Part shown: piece after piece, positions 1 through 7,628 of the stretch | Layout: each line of letters begins with the position of its first letter | Position numbering within the stretch: position 1 is the first letter of the stretch | Source of the DNA: an uncultured Prevotella sp. | GTDB lineage: Bacteria > Bacteroidota > Bacteroidia > Bacteroidales > Bacteroidaceae | DNA length: 8,336 bases | Direction of reading: 5' to 3' | NCBI GenBank assembly: GCA_900770515.1 | Contig: CAAHDP010000011.1 | Location: 1 to 8,336, forward strand | Made by a program: the position numbers and the translations under genes | Notes under the pieces: generated by a model | Database searches by the model: none | Told to the model about the DNA's origin: nothing | What the model saw: the letters and a program-made list of their open reading frames with translations, nothing else

Positions 1-1473
1 ATCCGGAATACATTGAAGTATAATTCCGAGAAAATCAAGATTATCCGTGAAGTGGAACTCATCATCATCGATGAGATCAGTATGGTGCGTGCCGACATCA
101 TCGATTTCATCGACAAGGTATTGCGCGTATATTGCCGGAACATGAGAGAACCGTTCGGTGGCAAACAGCTTCTGCTGGTGGGAGACATCTATCAGCTGGA
201 ACCCGTTGTCAAAGAAGACGACCGCAAACTGCTCAATCCTTTCTATCGCAGCAGCTTCTTCTTTGATGCCAAAATCTTCCAACAATTCCAACTGGTCAGC
301 ATTGAACTCAAGAAAGTATACCGCCAAAGCGACCCTGTCTTTATCGGCATCCTCGACAACATCCGGACCAGTCAGGTAAGAATGCAGGATCTGCAGTTGC
401 TGAACAAGCGTGTTGGCGCCCGATTGGACGAAAGCGATTCCAAACTTGCCATCACTCTATCCACCCGTCGCGACACGGTAGATTACATCAACGACAGTCA
501 ACTCAAGCTTTTGCCGGGCGAACCTTGCCTCTTCCGAGGTCGTATTCAGGGTGAATTTCCGGAAAGCAGTCTGCCAACCCCTATTGAACTTTACCTGAAG
601 ACTGGCGCTCAGATTATCTTTATCAAAAACGACATCGAGCACCAATGGGTAAACGGTACGCTGGGCACCATCATCGGCTTTGACGAAGACGAGAATGCCA
701 AGATTTATGTACGCACAGAAGAGGGAAAAGATGTGATGGTGGAACCTGCAGCCTGGAACAACATGCGATACCATTTCAATGAGGTGGAAAAGAAGATTGA
801 AGAGGAAGAGATTGGCAGATATGAGCAATACCCTATCAGACTTGCCTGGGCAATTACCGTTCATAAGAGTCAGGGACTAACCTTCAATCAGGTAAAAATA
901 GATTTTACTGGCGGTGTATTCGCAGGCGGTCAGACCTACGTAGCCTTATCACGCTGCACCAGTCTGGAGGGAATCACGCTACAGGAGCCTATCCGCCAAA
1001 GCGAGATATTTGTCCGCAATGAAGTCAAACAGTTTGCCCGTCATTACAACGACCAGAGCACCATCCATACGGCTCTTATACAAAGTAAAGCCGACAAGCA
1101 ATATCATGATGCAGTCAAGGCATACGACAAGGGAGACATGCAAGCAGCTCTGGATAACTTCTTCCTTGCCATCCATAGCCGTTACGACATAGAGCACCCT
1201 CTTGCCAAACGATTCATCCGCAAGAAGCTCAACAAGGTGAATGAGCTGCAAGCCGAGAACGAGCGTCTGAGGGAAGTAATCAAGCAGAAAGATGAAGAGA
1301 AAAAGAAACAGGAGAAATTCCTCAAGCGCCTTGCCACGGAATATGTCGTCATGGGAAAAGAATGTGAGAGAGCCGGAATGAAAGAAGCGGCAATTACCAA
1401 TTATCAAAAAGCTCTCACCCTCTACCCTAGCCATCCCGAGGCAAAGAAAAGATTGAAGCATCTAAAGGAATAA
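1..1473 (+). CDS. PIF1/RecD-like helicase with C-terminal TPR tail, 5' truncated by window edge
   Basis: This is the C-terminal part (490 codons) of a superfamily 1 DNA helicase. The frame is open from base 1. The Walker A ATP-binding loop is missing, so the true start lies outside the window. Numbering from the TTG at 13, visible motifs are: Walker B with the DE pair at 20-21 (LIIIDEISMV), motif III at 52-65 (LLLVGDIYQLEPV), and the late helicase motifs AWAITVHKSQGLTF (278-291) and TYVALSRCTSLEGI (308-321). These are typical of PIF1/RecD-type proteins, which unwind DNA 5' to 3'. After the helicase core come a TPR-like helix pair (about 360-390, AYDKGDMQAALDNF), a charged coiled coil (about 405-440) and a second TPR unit (about 446-484). 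The TPR tail suggests a protein partner; this is inference. The gene converges on the GH95 gene and shares its terminator. The helicase call is firm, the exact subfamily less so. Confidence 0.88.
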   Translation: MRNTLKYNSEKIKIIREVELIIIDEISMVRADIIDFIDKVLRVYCRNMREPFGGKQLLLVGDIYQLEPVVKEDDRKLLNPFYRSSFFFDAKIFQQFQLVSIELKKVYRQSDPVFIGILDNIRTSQVRMQDLQLLNKRVGARLDESDSKLAITLSTRRDTVDYINDSQLKLLPGEPCLFRGRIQGEFPESSLPTPIELYLKTGAQIIFIKNDIEHQWVNGTLGTIIGFDEDENAKIYVRTEEGKDVMVEPAAWNNMRYHFNEVEKKIEEEEIGRYEQYPIRLAWAITVHKSQGLTFNQVKIDFTGGVFAGGQTYVALSRCTSLEGITLQEPIRQSEIFVRNEVKQFARHYNDQSTIHTALIQSKADKQYHDAVKAYDKGDMQAALDNFFLAIHSRYDIEHPLAKRFIRKKLNKVNELQAENERLREVIKQKDEEKKKQEKFLKRLATEYVVMGKECERAGMKEAAITNYQKALTLYPSHPEAKKRLKHLKE

Positions 1474-1475
1474 TC

Positions 1476-1532
1476 ATAAAAAAGTGGTTGAAAAAACGGA
1501 AAGCACATCCGTTTTTTCAACCACTTTTTTAT
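1476..1532. terminator. Bidirectional rho-independent terminator between convergent genes
   Basis: This is a perfect 25-bp inverted repeat: arms at 1476-1500 and 1508-1532, with a 7-base loop (AAGCACA). The outer part of each arm is a run of six A or six T, so the transcript ends in a U-run on either strand. The arms begin 2 bases after the helicase stop codon and end 3 bases before the GH95 stop codon. The structure therefore fits a shared terminator for both convergent genes. A second internal A6/T6 block lies in the middle of the stem. Confidence 0.93.
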
Positions 1533-1535
1533 TGA

Positions 1536-3992
1536 TTAAAACTTAACCTCATAGGTCTTACCCTTCTGAGTCTTTATCTTCTTAACTTGCTCACCATATC
1601 TCACCTGACAAGGTTCACCGGAACCAGAGAGGATGACAGCCTTGGTAAGGCGACCGTTGTCCCAATAGATATCTACCGTAAAGTTACCCTTGGCACGGAG
1701 TCCCTTGATGAAACCCTTCTGCCATGCATCAGGCAGGGCTGGCAGGAGATGGATAAAGCCCATGTGGCTCTGCATCAACATCTCGGTGATACCCGCTGTA
1801 CCGCCAAAGTTACCGTCTATCTGGAATGGAGCATGCGTATCCCAAAGATTATCCAGCGTACCATTCTTCAACAGGTTGCCATAAAGCTTGTAGGCATGAT
1901 TGCCATCGTGCAGACGAGCCCACTGGTTCAACTTCCAACCCATAGACCAACCTGTAGCACCATCACCACGATGCTCCAATACCACCTTGGAAGCCTTCGC
2001 CAGCACAGGAGTAGTGATAGGTGAAATGGTACGGCCTGGATGCAAACCGAAGAGATGGTTCACATGGCGATGCTCATCCTTAGGATCATCAATATCCTTC
2101 GACCATTCCATCAACTGTCCATAACGACCAATTTGGTAAGGAGCAATATGCTTCAGGGCATCTTCCCACAATTTGCGATCCTTGGCATCCTTGCCCAGAA
2201 TCTTACTAGCCTCTACAGCATCAAGTAGAATCTCACGAATCACGGCATGAGCGAAGGTTGCACCCTCGTCTATCGGTCCGTGCTCTGGAGATGTGGAAGG
2301 AGCCGCTGTATAGACGCCATCCTTGCGATGCCACAGATAATCCGTTGCGAAGTTGGCACTTCCCTTGATGATGTCGTAAGCTGTATCGCTCAGGAACTTC
2401 TTATCGCGGGTATAGTCGTAATAATCCCAGAGATGGGTAGCCAACCATGGACCGGCGAATGGAGAGAAGTTCCACGACATATCCTCGCTTGACAGCGGAG
2501 AGGTGAAACCGAAGATGTTGCTGGATACAGATGTTGTCCAGCCACGGGTACCATAATATGACTTGGCTGTCTTCTCACCCGGCTTCACCTGTGTCTGGAT
2601 GAAGTCGAAGAGCGGAAGCTCGCACTCGCTCAGGTTGGTGGTGCATGCTGGCCAATAGTTCATCTGAAGATTGATGTTGTTATGGTAGTCAACACGCCAA
2701 GGACCATCCACGTTGTTATGCCATACACCCTGCAGGTTGGCAGGCATGTTGCCAGGACGTGAAGAGGCGATGAGCAGATAGCGGCCAAACTGATAGTAGA
2801 GCTGCTCCAGATAGAAATCCTTGGCACCCTTGCGGTAGTTAGCCAGGCGCTCATCGATAGGCATATCATTGGCATTAGCCGCATCATTCAGATTCAGGCT
2901 CACACGATTGAACAGGCGGCTGTAATCCTTATAATGCTCCTCCAGCAACTGCGCATAGCCCTTGACTTCTGCCTTGCTCACCCAGTCCTGAGTGGTAGCA
3001 AGTGGATTCACGCCCACATAGGTCTTAGGATCATTGTAATCAGGGTTATTGTTTGCCTTGTAATCGGTATCGGCAGAAATGAGGAATACCACCTCGTCGG
3101 CATCCTTCACGGTCAACTTTCCACCTTCGTTCAACAAGCTACCACCCTTATTGATGGCACGGATGCGGACAGCATACTGCATATCGTTGTTATCGAGACG
3201 TGCATCCCAAAGCAGTCCATTCTTGCCATCAGCCACCATCTTGCCTGTAGAAACCGGATTAGGTGCATAAGAGAACACGAGATTCTGCTTGCCCGGACGG
3301 GAAGCCTTATAGCGGATGGCCATCACATTTGCCGGATAAGAGATGAAATACTCACGCTCATAACTCACCCCATCCTTAACGAAGGAAACTGTAGCCAAAG
3401 CGGAATCGAGCGACAAGGCACGACGATATTTAGACATACCTACGGTACTCAGCCCTGTTTCGATATATGCCTCACCCATCGTTGTAAAGCTACCGAAGCG
3501 GAATGGATCTTCTGCATAAGACTCGTATGGCACAGGACTGTTGAAATTCTTGCGGGTCAGCTGTGAAGCCTTTTCCCAGTCATTGGCAGCAAAAGCATCT
3601 CTGATTTCCTGCATCACATGGGCTGAATTCTTGTTTACATTCCAGTAGTAGGCAGCGCCCTTGCTGGTGTTCGGACCGCCACGCCAGAGTGTTTTCTCGT
3701 TCAGGGTAATACGTTCAGCCTCTACCGATCCCATGATATTGGCACCGATACTTCCATTACCGATAGGCAATGACTTAGACTCCCAATCCGGATCCGGATT
3801 GCGGGCGGTATCACCAGCCGAGATAGGCTTCTTGTGAGTCCACTTCTCAGGATGGCCTCCATACCAGATTTGCTGTCCCTTCAAGGTGACAGGCGTGTCA
3901 AACCAGTAAGACAATGGAGTCTTCTGCTGTGCTGAAGCCTGAAGTGCTCCCAGCATAGCCAAGGTAAAGATAGTTACGGTTTTCTTGTTCAT
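1536..3992 (-). CDS. Secreted GH95 alpha-L-fucosidase (probable 1,2-alpha-L-fucosidase)
   Basis: This is a full-length 818-residue glycoside hydrolase of family 95, whose members remove terminal alpha-1,2-linked L-fucose (some remove L-galactose) by inversion. Residues 1-21 form a signal peptide with a likely cut after ASA (before Q22), so it acts in the periplasm or at the surface. The N-terminal beta-sandwich region carries SLPIGNGSIGANIMG (74-88) and ITLNEKTLWRGGPN (95-108). The (alpha/alpha)6 barrel carries HNNINLQMNYWPA (437-449), SPEHG (568-572), HRHVNHLFGLHPG (641-653) and QIDGNFGGTAGITEML (724-739). By comparison from memory with Bifidobacterium AfcA, E570 is the likely acid, N439 and N441 the residues activating water, and D726 assists. 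H437 matches a His that I recall is Thr in an L-galactosidase member, which favours fucosidase. The gene appears monocistronic. No SusC/SusD pair, sulfatase or regulator is adjacent. The leader has no Shine-Dalgarno sequence. Confidence 0.93.
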   Translation of the reverse strand: MNKKTVTIFTLAMLGALQASAQQKTPLSYWFDTPVTLKGQQIWYGGHPEKWTHKKPISAGDTARNPDPDWESKSLPIGNGSIGANIMGSVEAERITLNEKTLWRGGPNTSKGAAYYWNVNKNSAHVMQEIRDAFAANDWEKASQLTRKNFNSPVPYESYAEDPFRFGSFTTMGEAYIETGLSTVGMSKYRRALSLDSALATVSFVKDGVSYEREYFISYPANVMAIRYKASRPGKQNLVFSYAPNPVSTGKMVADGKNGLLWDARLDNNDMQYAVRIRAINKGGSLLNEGGKLTVKDADEVVFLISADTDYKANNNPDYNDPKTYVGVNPLATTQDWVSKAEVKGYAQLLEEHYKDYSRLFNRVSLNLNDAANANDMPIDERLANYRKGAKDFYLEQLYYQFGRYLLIASSRPGNMPANLQGVWHNNVDGPWRVDYHNNINLQMNYWPACTTNLSECELPLFDFIQTQVKPGEKTAKSYYGTRGWTTSVSSNIFGFTSPLSSEDMSWNFSPFAGPWLATHLWDYYDYTRDKKFLSDTAYDIIKGSANFATDYLWHRKDGVYTAAPSTSPEHGPIDEGATFAHAVIREILLDAVEASKILGKDAKDRKLWEDALKHIAPYQIGRYGQLMEWSKDIDDPKDEHRHVNHLFGLHPGRTISPITTPVLAKASKVVLEHRGDGATGWSMGWKLNQWARLHDGNHAYKLYGNLLKNGTLDNLWDTHAPFQIDGNFGGTAGITEMLMQSHMGFIHLLPALPDAWQKGFIKGLRAKGNFTVDIYWDNGRLTKAVILSGSGEPCQVRYGEQVKKIKTQKGKTYEVKF

Positions 3993-4034
3993 GATGTATA
4001 TAAATTTAAATTTTCAATTATTATTTTCAATTGC

Positions 4035-4057
4035 TATTTTGGGAATTATCCAAAATA
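4035..4057. promoter_or_regulatory. Dyad in the GH95 leader, possible operator or leader hairpin
   Basis: This is a perfect 8-bp inverted repeat, TATTTTGG and CCAAAATA, separated by 7 bases (GAATTAT). It lies about 43 bases upstream of the GH95 start codon and about 20 bases downstream of the proposed -7 element, so it would be in the 5' untranslated region just after the transcription start. That position suits a repressor site or a small leader hairpin. The AT-rich setting makes chance occurrence possible, and no regulator is encoded nearby. Confidence 0.35.
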
Positions 4058-4076
4058 TGATTTTCCATATCCGGTA

Positions 4077-4107
4077 CAAATTTACGATTAATATCTGAAA
4101 TAACAAA
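4077..4107 (-). promoter_or_regulatory. Bacteroidota-type promoter for the GH95 gene
   Basis: Read on the minus strand, TTTG (4104-4107) is followed after exactly 19 bases by TAAATTTG (4077-4084). This matches the Bacteroidota housekeeping promoter form, a -33 TTTG and a -7 TAnnTTTG. Transcription would start near 4070-4073, giving a leader of about 80 bases. The promoter begins just past the lptD terminator, as expected for an independent unit. Confidence 0.68.
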
Positions 4108-4117
4108 GATATATCAT

Positions 4118-4168
4118 AAAAAAACGAGAATAACCGGCATTTTTTTCAAATACCTGTTATCCTCGTTT
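4118..4168 (-). terminator. Rho-independent terminator after lptD
   Basis: On the minus strand, two 16-base arms (4153-4168 and 4122-4137) pair with two mismatches (AAACGAG-ATAAC-GG core) around a 15-base loop. A run of seven T (4118-4124) overlaps and follows the second arm. It starts 28 bases after the lptD stop codon. Only the minus strand gives a clean stem followed by a U-run, so it should end the lptD transcript before the GH95 promoter. Confidence 0.82.
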
Positions 4169-4195
4169 GATTTTTATTTGATTTCTATTTTCAGA

Positions 4196-7048
4196 TTAAT
4201 ACCACTTTACTGCATTAGAATAGCCACTACGCTTATCATACTTCAGCGCATCCGTCAATGTAGCAGCATTGCATCGGAAGGTGAAGTTATAACTGGTATA
4301 TGGCGCAAGCACTACTGAACAACTCATGTTGAAACAGTGGAGATCTCGAGCCAGACTGGCAGTAGTCATACTAATCTTGGAATTCTCGAAGTCGTAACCA
4401 GAAGAGAAACTGATGTTCCATCCATCGCTCAAGCGAATATTACCACTCATGTTAAGAGTCTGTGTAAACTTGTAAGGATAGCGCATGGTCTTCTCGTTGA
4501 ATTTCTCTCGTCGAGTATCCTCACGCATGGTAACACCATATCCGAAGGTCAAAGACCAAGGCATCTTGAATGCCATATAACCGTCACTGTCGGTCTTTGC
4601 TTTACCGCCGCCACTCTTCTTGGCAGCCGTCTTACCTTTCTCGATATTATCATCCACGTTACTCTCGATGTCGGTATCCATTCCTTCATCGTCATCATCA
4701 CTCTTTCTGTTCTTGTCCTTATCGTCATCATCATCGCCACCACCGAAGAGTTTCTTCAATTTTTCCGGATTCAGCGTGAATGAGAAGTTCTGTGACATTC
4801 CCTGGAAACGGCCAAAACGCCCCTTGCCCCACTCTGTGTGGTTGCCTACATATACATTGCCCTGATCATCCAGTTCGTATGCGTATGTAGCAAAGACGGC
4901 ATTCATGTTGAATGTATAGTTCTTCCACCACTTGAGACGCAGGTTGATGTTCATATCGCTCCAAGGGCGAACCTTGGCTGCGGTGTTGTAACTCATATTG
5001 ATGTCGAACGCATCTATGAGACTCACCTTCTTGAGACTGTCGTTCTTATCTCTCCATTTCATTTCCAGGTTATTACCCAGAGTGAATGAAATGTTACCAC
5101 TCTTGCCCTTACCCGGAACACCGTAAAGTGCATTCTGATATGGTGAATAACTTACGAGCGATACGTTGCCATCAGCATCGGTCTTCTGATAAGTATCCCA
5201 GAATCCATCCCGGCTAGCACCGAAGTCTGGTGCATAGCTGAAATTGACTGTCGGAGTGAGCACGTGGCGAATCCTGTCTATTCTGTTACCGAAGAGCTTA
5301 CGGTTAGGAATCCAGAATCCATACAGCTTGGTAGAGAGACCTACACTCATGTTCCAGTTATAAACATTGTTGAAGCCATAGATGGTATCACTCTTCTCAA
5401 CCTGCTTCTCGCTATCCCATGATTTCTCCACCTTATTGGTATACATACGGTCGGTGAAGTTGAACGATGGACTCACATTGAGATATTTGAAGAGAGTGAA
5501 CGAAGCACTCACCGGTATCTGATGCTGCCATCCGTTGCGCCAATCCTTGATAAGCGAACTGTGCATCAGCTTATCCTCCTTGGTATTAATACTGTTGGAG
5601 ATATGACCGGTATAGCTCATGGAGATTTTCTCATACCACCTTTCATCACCCACCATCTTCTTTCTTCTGAACGGATAGAATCGGGAGATAGAGATATTGA
5701 GGTCTGGCAAGGTCATCGCTATCGAAGAGTCACGCATATTCTGCGAGAGATTGGCAGTAGAACTGAGCGACATACCGATGCTGGAGAATGTAGTACTCCA
5801 GTTGACTGAAGAGGTTCGCGTACTCTGCGTCATCGTCTGCGGATTGTAGAGTGAACTCAGATTGTTTCGCTCATAACTAGATGTGGCAAAGTTGACACTT
5901 GCCGACAACGAACTGAACGGATTAGCCTTTGAATCTTGCCTATGGCTCCATTGCAGCTTGAAACTCTCCTGCTCAGTGAAGTCTGGCATTCCCTTGTCTC
6001 CATTCTTCGTATCCTGGTAACTGAAGAAGAACGAACCGGAATACTTATATCGCTTGCGATAGTTGCTTGCCGCCGAAAGTCCCCATGATCCCTTGGTATA
6101 GATTTCTCCGAGGAGCTTCAGATCCCACTTGTCACTCATGGCGAAGTAATAACCACCATCCCTGAGATAGAATCCGCGCGCACTCTCATCACCGTAAGTC
6201 GGCATGATGAAACCGCTGCTATAACTCTTGGAGAATGGGAAGAAGCCATACGGTATGGCAATAGGCAACGGCACATCGCACACCACGAGATGAGCAGGTC
6301 CGAAAACCACATCCTTACCCGGTCGCATCTTGGCACGTGAGAGTGAAATATAGAAATCCGGATGCGGATCATCACAGGTGGTATAAGTGGCATGTTTCAG
6401 ATAAACCGTACCCGTAGAATCTCGCTTCGATTTCATACCTCTCAAGAAACCATCTTCCTGCTCTGTATATACATTATTAATAAGAGCCTTCTTACTCTTG
6501 AAGTTAAACTTGATGGTATCAGTATCGTAGGTATCGCTTCCCATCTTGAAGACTGGCTTTCCCTTGACGCCTTCATCAGCAGAAGAATCGGGAGTACCCA
6601 TTGCCTTCACATTACTCTTGTCGAGATCCATGGAGATACGATCTGAAGAAAGGTCCATGTTCTGATACTTCACATTCGAATTACCAAAGAGATGCGCCAC
6701 CTTATTATGAGCATCATAGACCAGCGAATCGTCTGCCTGATAACTGACAGGAGCGTCAATACCACCCGATTTCTTACGGTTGATACTGTCCAGACGGATA
6801 CTGTCATCCACCACCTTATTATGTTTCCATATAGCCTTCTGCAGCGAGTCCATCTGGGTGGTATCGGTCTCCGTATTGATGATTTCATTGCCGAGAGAAT
6901 CGACAAAGACGGAGTCGCCCACAGCCACGGCAGTAGAATCCACCTGAGCCTTCTTGTCTTTCTTTTTAGAAGGCATACCCGGGTTTGCCACCATCATGCA
7001 AGAGATGGCAGCAAACATCAGTGCAGCTATAGTTGATTGTTTTCTCAT
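4196..7048 (-). CDS. lptD: LPS-assembly outer-membrane protein LptD, Bacteroidota type
   Basis: This is a full-length 950-residue homologue of LptD, the outer-membrane beta-barrel that (with LptE) inserts lipopolysaccharide into the outer leaflet. A signal sequence covers about residues 1-22, followed by a Lys-rich stretch and an Asp/Ser-rich linker (about 30-100). An OstA/LptA-like periplasmic domain follows (about 103-260; LVYDAHNKVAHLFGNSNVKY and TTCDDPHPDFYIS). The rest is alternating aromatic and polar strands typical of a large barrel. The chain ends in KWY; a terminal aromatic residue is the usual signal for the BAM insertion machinery. Cysteines occur at 225 and 257 near the domain junction and at 905, 910 and 926 near the C-terminus. 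A very acidic and Lys-rich insert occupies about 770-822. The HD gene lies 37 bp upstream with no promoter seen between them, so the two are probably co-transcribed. No lptE candidate is in the window. Confidence 0.9.
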   Translation of the reverse strand: MRKQSTIAALMFAAISCMMVANPGMPSKKKDKKAQVDSTAVAVGDSVFVDSLGNEIINTETDTTQMDSLQKAIWKHNKVVDDSIRLDSINRKKSGGIDAPVSYQADDSLVYDAHNKVAHLFGNSNVKYQNMDLSSDRISMDLDKSNVKAMGTPDSSADEGVKGKPVFKMGSDTYDTDTIKFNFKSKKALINNVYTEQEDGFLRGMKSKRDSTGTVYLKHATYTTCDDPHPDFYISLSRAKMRPGKDVVFGPAHLVVCDVPLPIAIPYGFFPFSKSYSSGFIMPTYGDESARGFYLRDGGYYFAMSDKWDLKLLGEIYTKGSWGLSAASNYRKRYKYSGSFFFSYQDTKNGDKGMPDFTEQESFKLQWSHRQDSKANPFSSLSASVNFATSSYERNNLSSLYNPQTMTQSTRTSSVNWSTTFSSIGMSLSSTANLSQNMRDSSIAMTLPDLNISISRFYPFRRKKMVGDERWYEKISMSYTGHISNSINTKEDKLMHSSLIKDWRNGWQHQIPVSASFTLFKYLNVSPSFNFTDRMYTNKVEKSWDSEKQVEKSDTIYGFNNVYNWNMSVGLSTKLYGFWIPNRKLFGNRIDRIRHVLTPTVNFSYAPDFGASRDGFWDTYQKTDADGNVSLVSYSPYQNALYGVPGKGKSGNISFTLGNNLEMKWRDKNDSLKKVSLIDAFDINMSYNTAAKVRPWSDMNINLRLKWWKNYTFNMNAVFATYAYELDDQGNVYVGNHTEWGKGRFGRFQGMSQNFSFTLNPEKLKKLFGGGDDDDDKDKNRKSDDDDEGMDTDIESNVDDNIEKGKTAAKKSGGGKAKTDSDGYMAFKMPWSLTFGYGVTMREDTRREKFNEKTMRYPYKFTQTLNMSGNIRLSDGWNISFSSGYDFENSKISMTTASLARDLHCFNMSCSVVLAPYTSYNFTFRCNAATLTDALKYDKRSGYSNAVKWY
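4574..4746 (-). other. Low-complexity Asp/Lys/Gly-rich insert within lptD
   Basis: Residues about 768-825 of LptD are highly biased: GGGDDDDDKDKN, then SDDDDEGMDTD, then Lys/Gly-rich KKSGGGKAK. The DNA shows runs of the Asp codon GAT/GAC (CATCATCAT-like on the plus strand). It lies between two predicted barrel strands and is best read as a long disordered loop. Whether it faces outside or the periplasm cannot be told from sequence. Confidence 0.75.
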
Positions 7049-7085
7049 TCAGAAATTATTGTTAAGAAGTTACCCAACTGAACTT

Positions 7086-7628
7086 CTATCCTATTTCAAA
7101 CATCCGCTCCCATTCCTGGAAGCGCTTTACTCCTTCCTCGCCAAACTTAGCGAGACTTTTCTCTGCCTTTTCTATACTCTTTTCCTTGTCGAGATGAGTC
7201 TTGCTGAAGAATTTGTCAGCATAGCAGATTACCTTCTCCTCCATGGTTTCTGGCAGAAAATCCTGATGAGGCAGAGGCAGTTGCTGCTTCTCGATTTGCT
7301 CTTTTGTGATGCCAGCACCTGTATGGCGCTCACATACCCGAGCATGTCGCTCATATCCTTCCTTGCGCAACAGTTCGGCACCCAATCTACCATGACAGAT
7401 ATATGGCTGCGAGCCGAAACACATGATGCCGGGAGCATCAGTCATGAAGATTCCTATATCGTGAAGCATCGCTGCTTCCTCGATAAACTGGGCATCCAAA
7501 TGCAATTCAGGATGAGACGAAACAATCTGTAGCGCTTTTTGCGCTACAGATTGACTATGTGTAATGAGGATATGACGAAGCTCATTATCCTCAGGATAAT
7601 ACTTATCAATTAATAATTTATAATTCAT
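7086..7628 (-). CDS. HD-domain metal-dependent phosphohydrolase, substrate unknown
   Basis: This is a 180-residue cytoplasmic protein of the HD superfamily, whose members use bound metal ions to hydrolyse phosphate esters, often of nucleotides. The signature residues are in order: H24 (THSQSV), H56-D57 (AMLHDIGIF), H79 (YICHGRLGAELL), H102 (ERHTGAG) and D138 (CYADKFFSK). The metal-binding set therefore looks complete. A charged helical tail (about 144-175) follows. No signal peptide or membrane segment is visible. The length suits the stand-alone HDIG-type family; its substrate is not predictable here. The start codon and first eight or so codons lie inside an AT-rich repeat (MNYKLLI), so the N-terminus is repeat-derived. 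Codons for SVAQKALQIV contain a perfect 13-bp hairpin. The gene sits 37 bp before lptD and 66 bp after the carboxyltransferase gene, an operon-like spacing that does not by itself give a function. Confidence 0.85.
   Translation of the reverse strand: MNYKLLIDKYYPEDNELRHILITHSQSVAQKALQIVSSHPELHLDAQFIEEAAMLHDIGIFMTDAPGIMCFGSQPYICHGRLGAELLRKEGYERHARVCERHTGAGITKEQIEKQQLPLPHQDFLPETMEEKVICYADKFFSKTHLDKEKSIEKAEKSLAKFGEEGVKRFQEWERMFEIG
7523..7553. repeat. Perfect 13-bp hairpin inside the HD coding region
   Basis: CAATCTGTAGCGC (7523-7535) and its exact reverse complement GCGCTACAGATTG (7541-7553) flank a loop of five T (five A on the coding strand). It encodes part of the first HD-domain helix (SVAQKALQIV) without breaking the domain pattern. 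No clear U-run follows the stem on the coding strand, so it is not a standard terminator. Confidence 0.85.

Noticed and set aside
13..15. TTG at 13 as the helicase start codon
   Set aside because: The frame is open to base 1 and the protein begins in the middle of the ATPase core without Walker A, so the gene is cut by the window edge.
2934..3566. Plus-strand 210-codon open frame opposite the GH95 gene
   Set aside because: It lies wholly antisense to a clear family member and has no recognisable domain or leader; it is a shadow frame.
4104..4111. Second -7-like box TATCTTTG on the minus strand
   Set aside because: No TTTG lies at the right distance upstream; its TTTG serves better as the -33 box of the promoter at 4077-4107.
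6998..7000. Cys17 of LptD as a lipoprotein lipidation site
   Set aside because: The preceding residues (AIS) lack the usual Leu at -3 and LptD proteins are not lipoproteins; an ordinary signal peptide is more likely.
6954..7532. Plus-strand 192-codon open frame spanning the lptD and HD genes
   Set aside because: It is antisense to two well-supported genes, and its sequence shows no domain.
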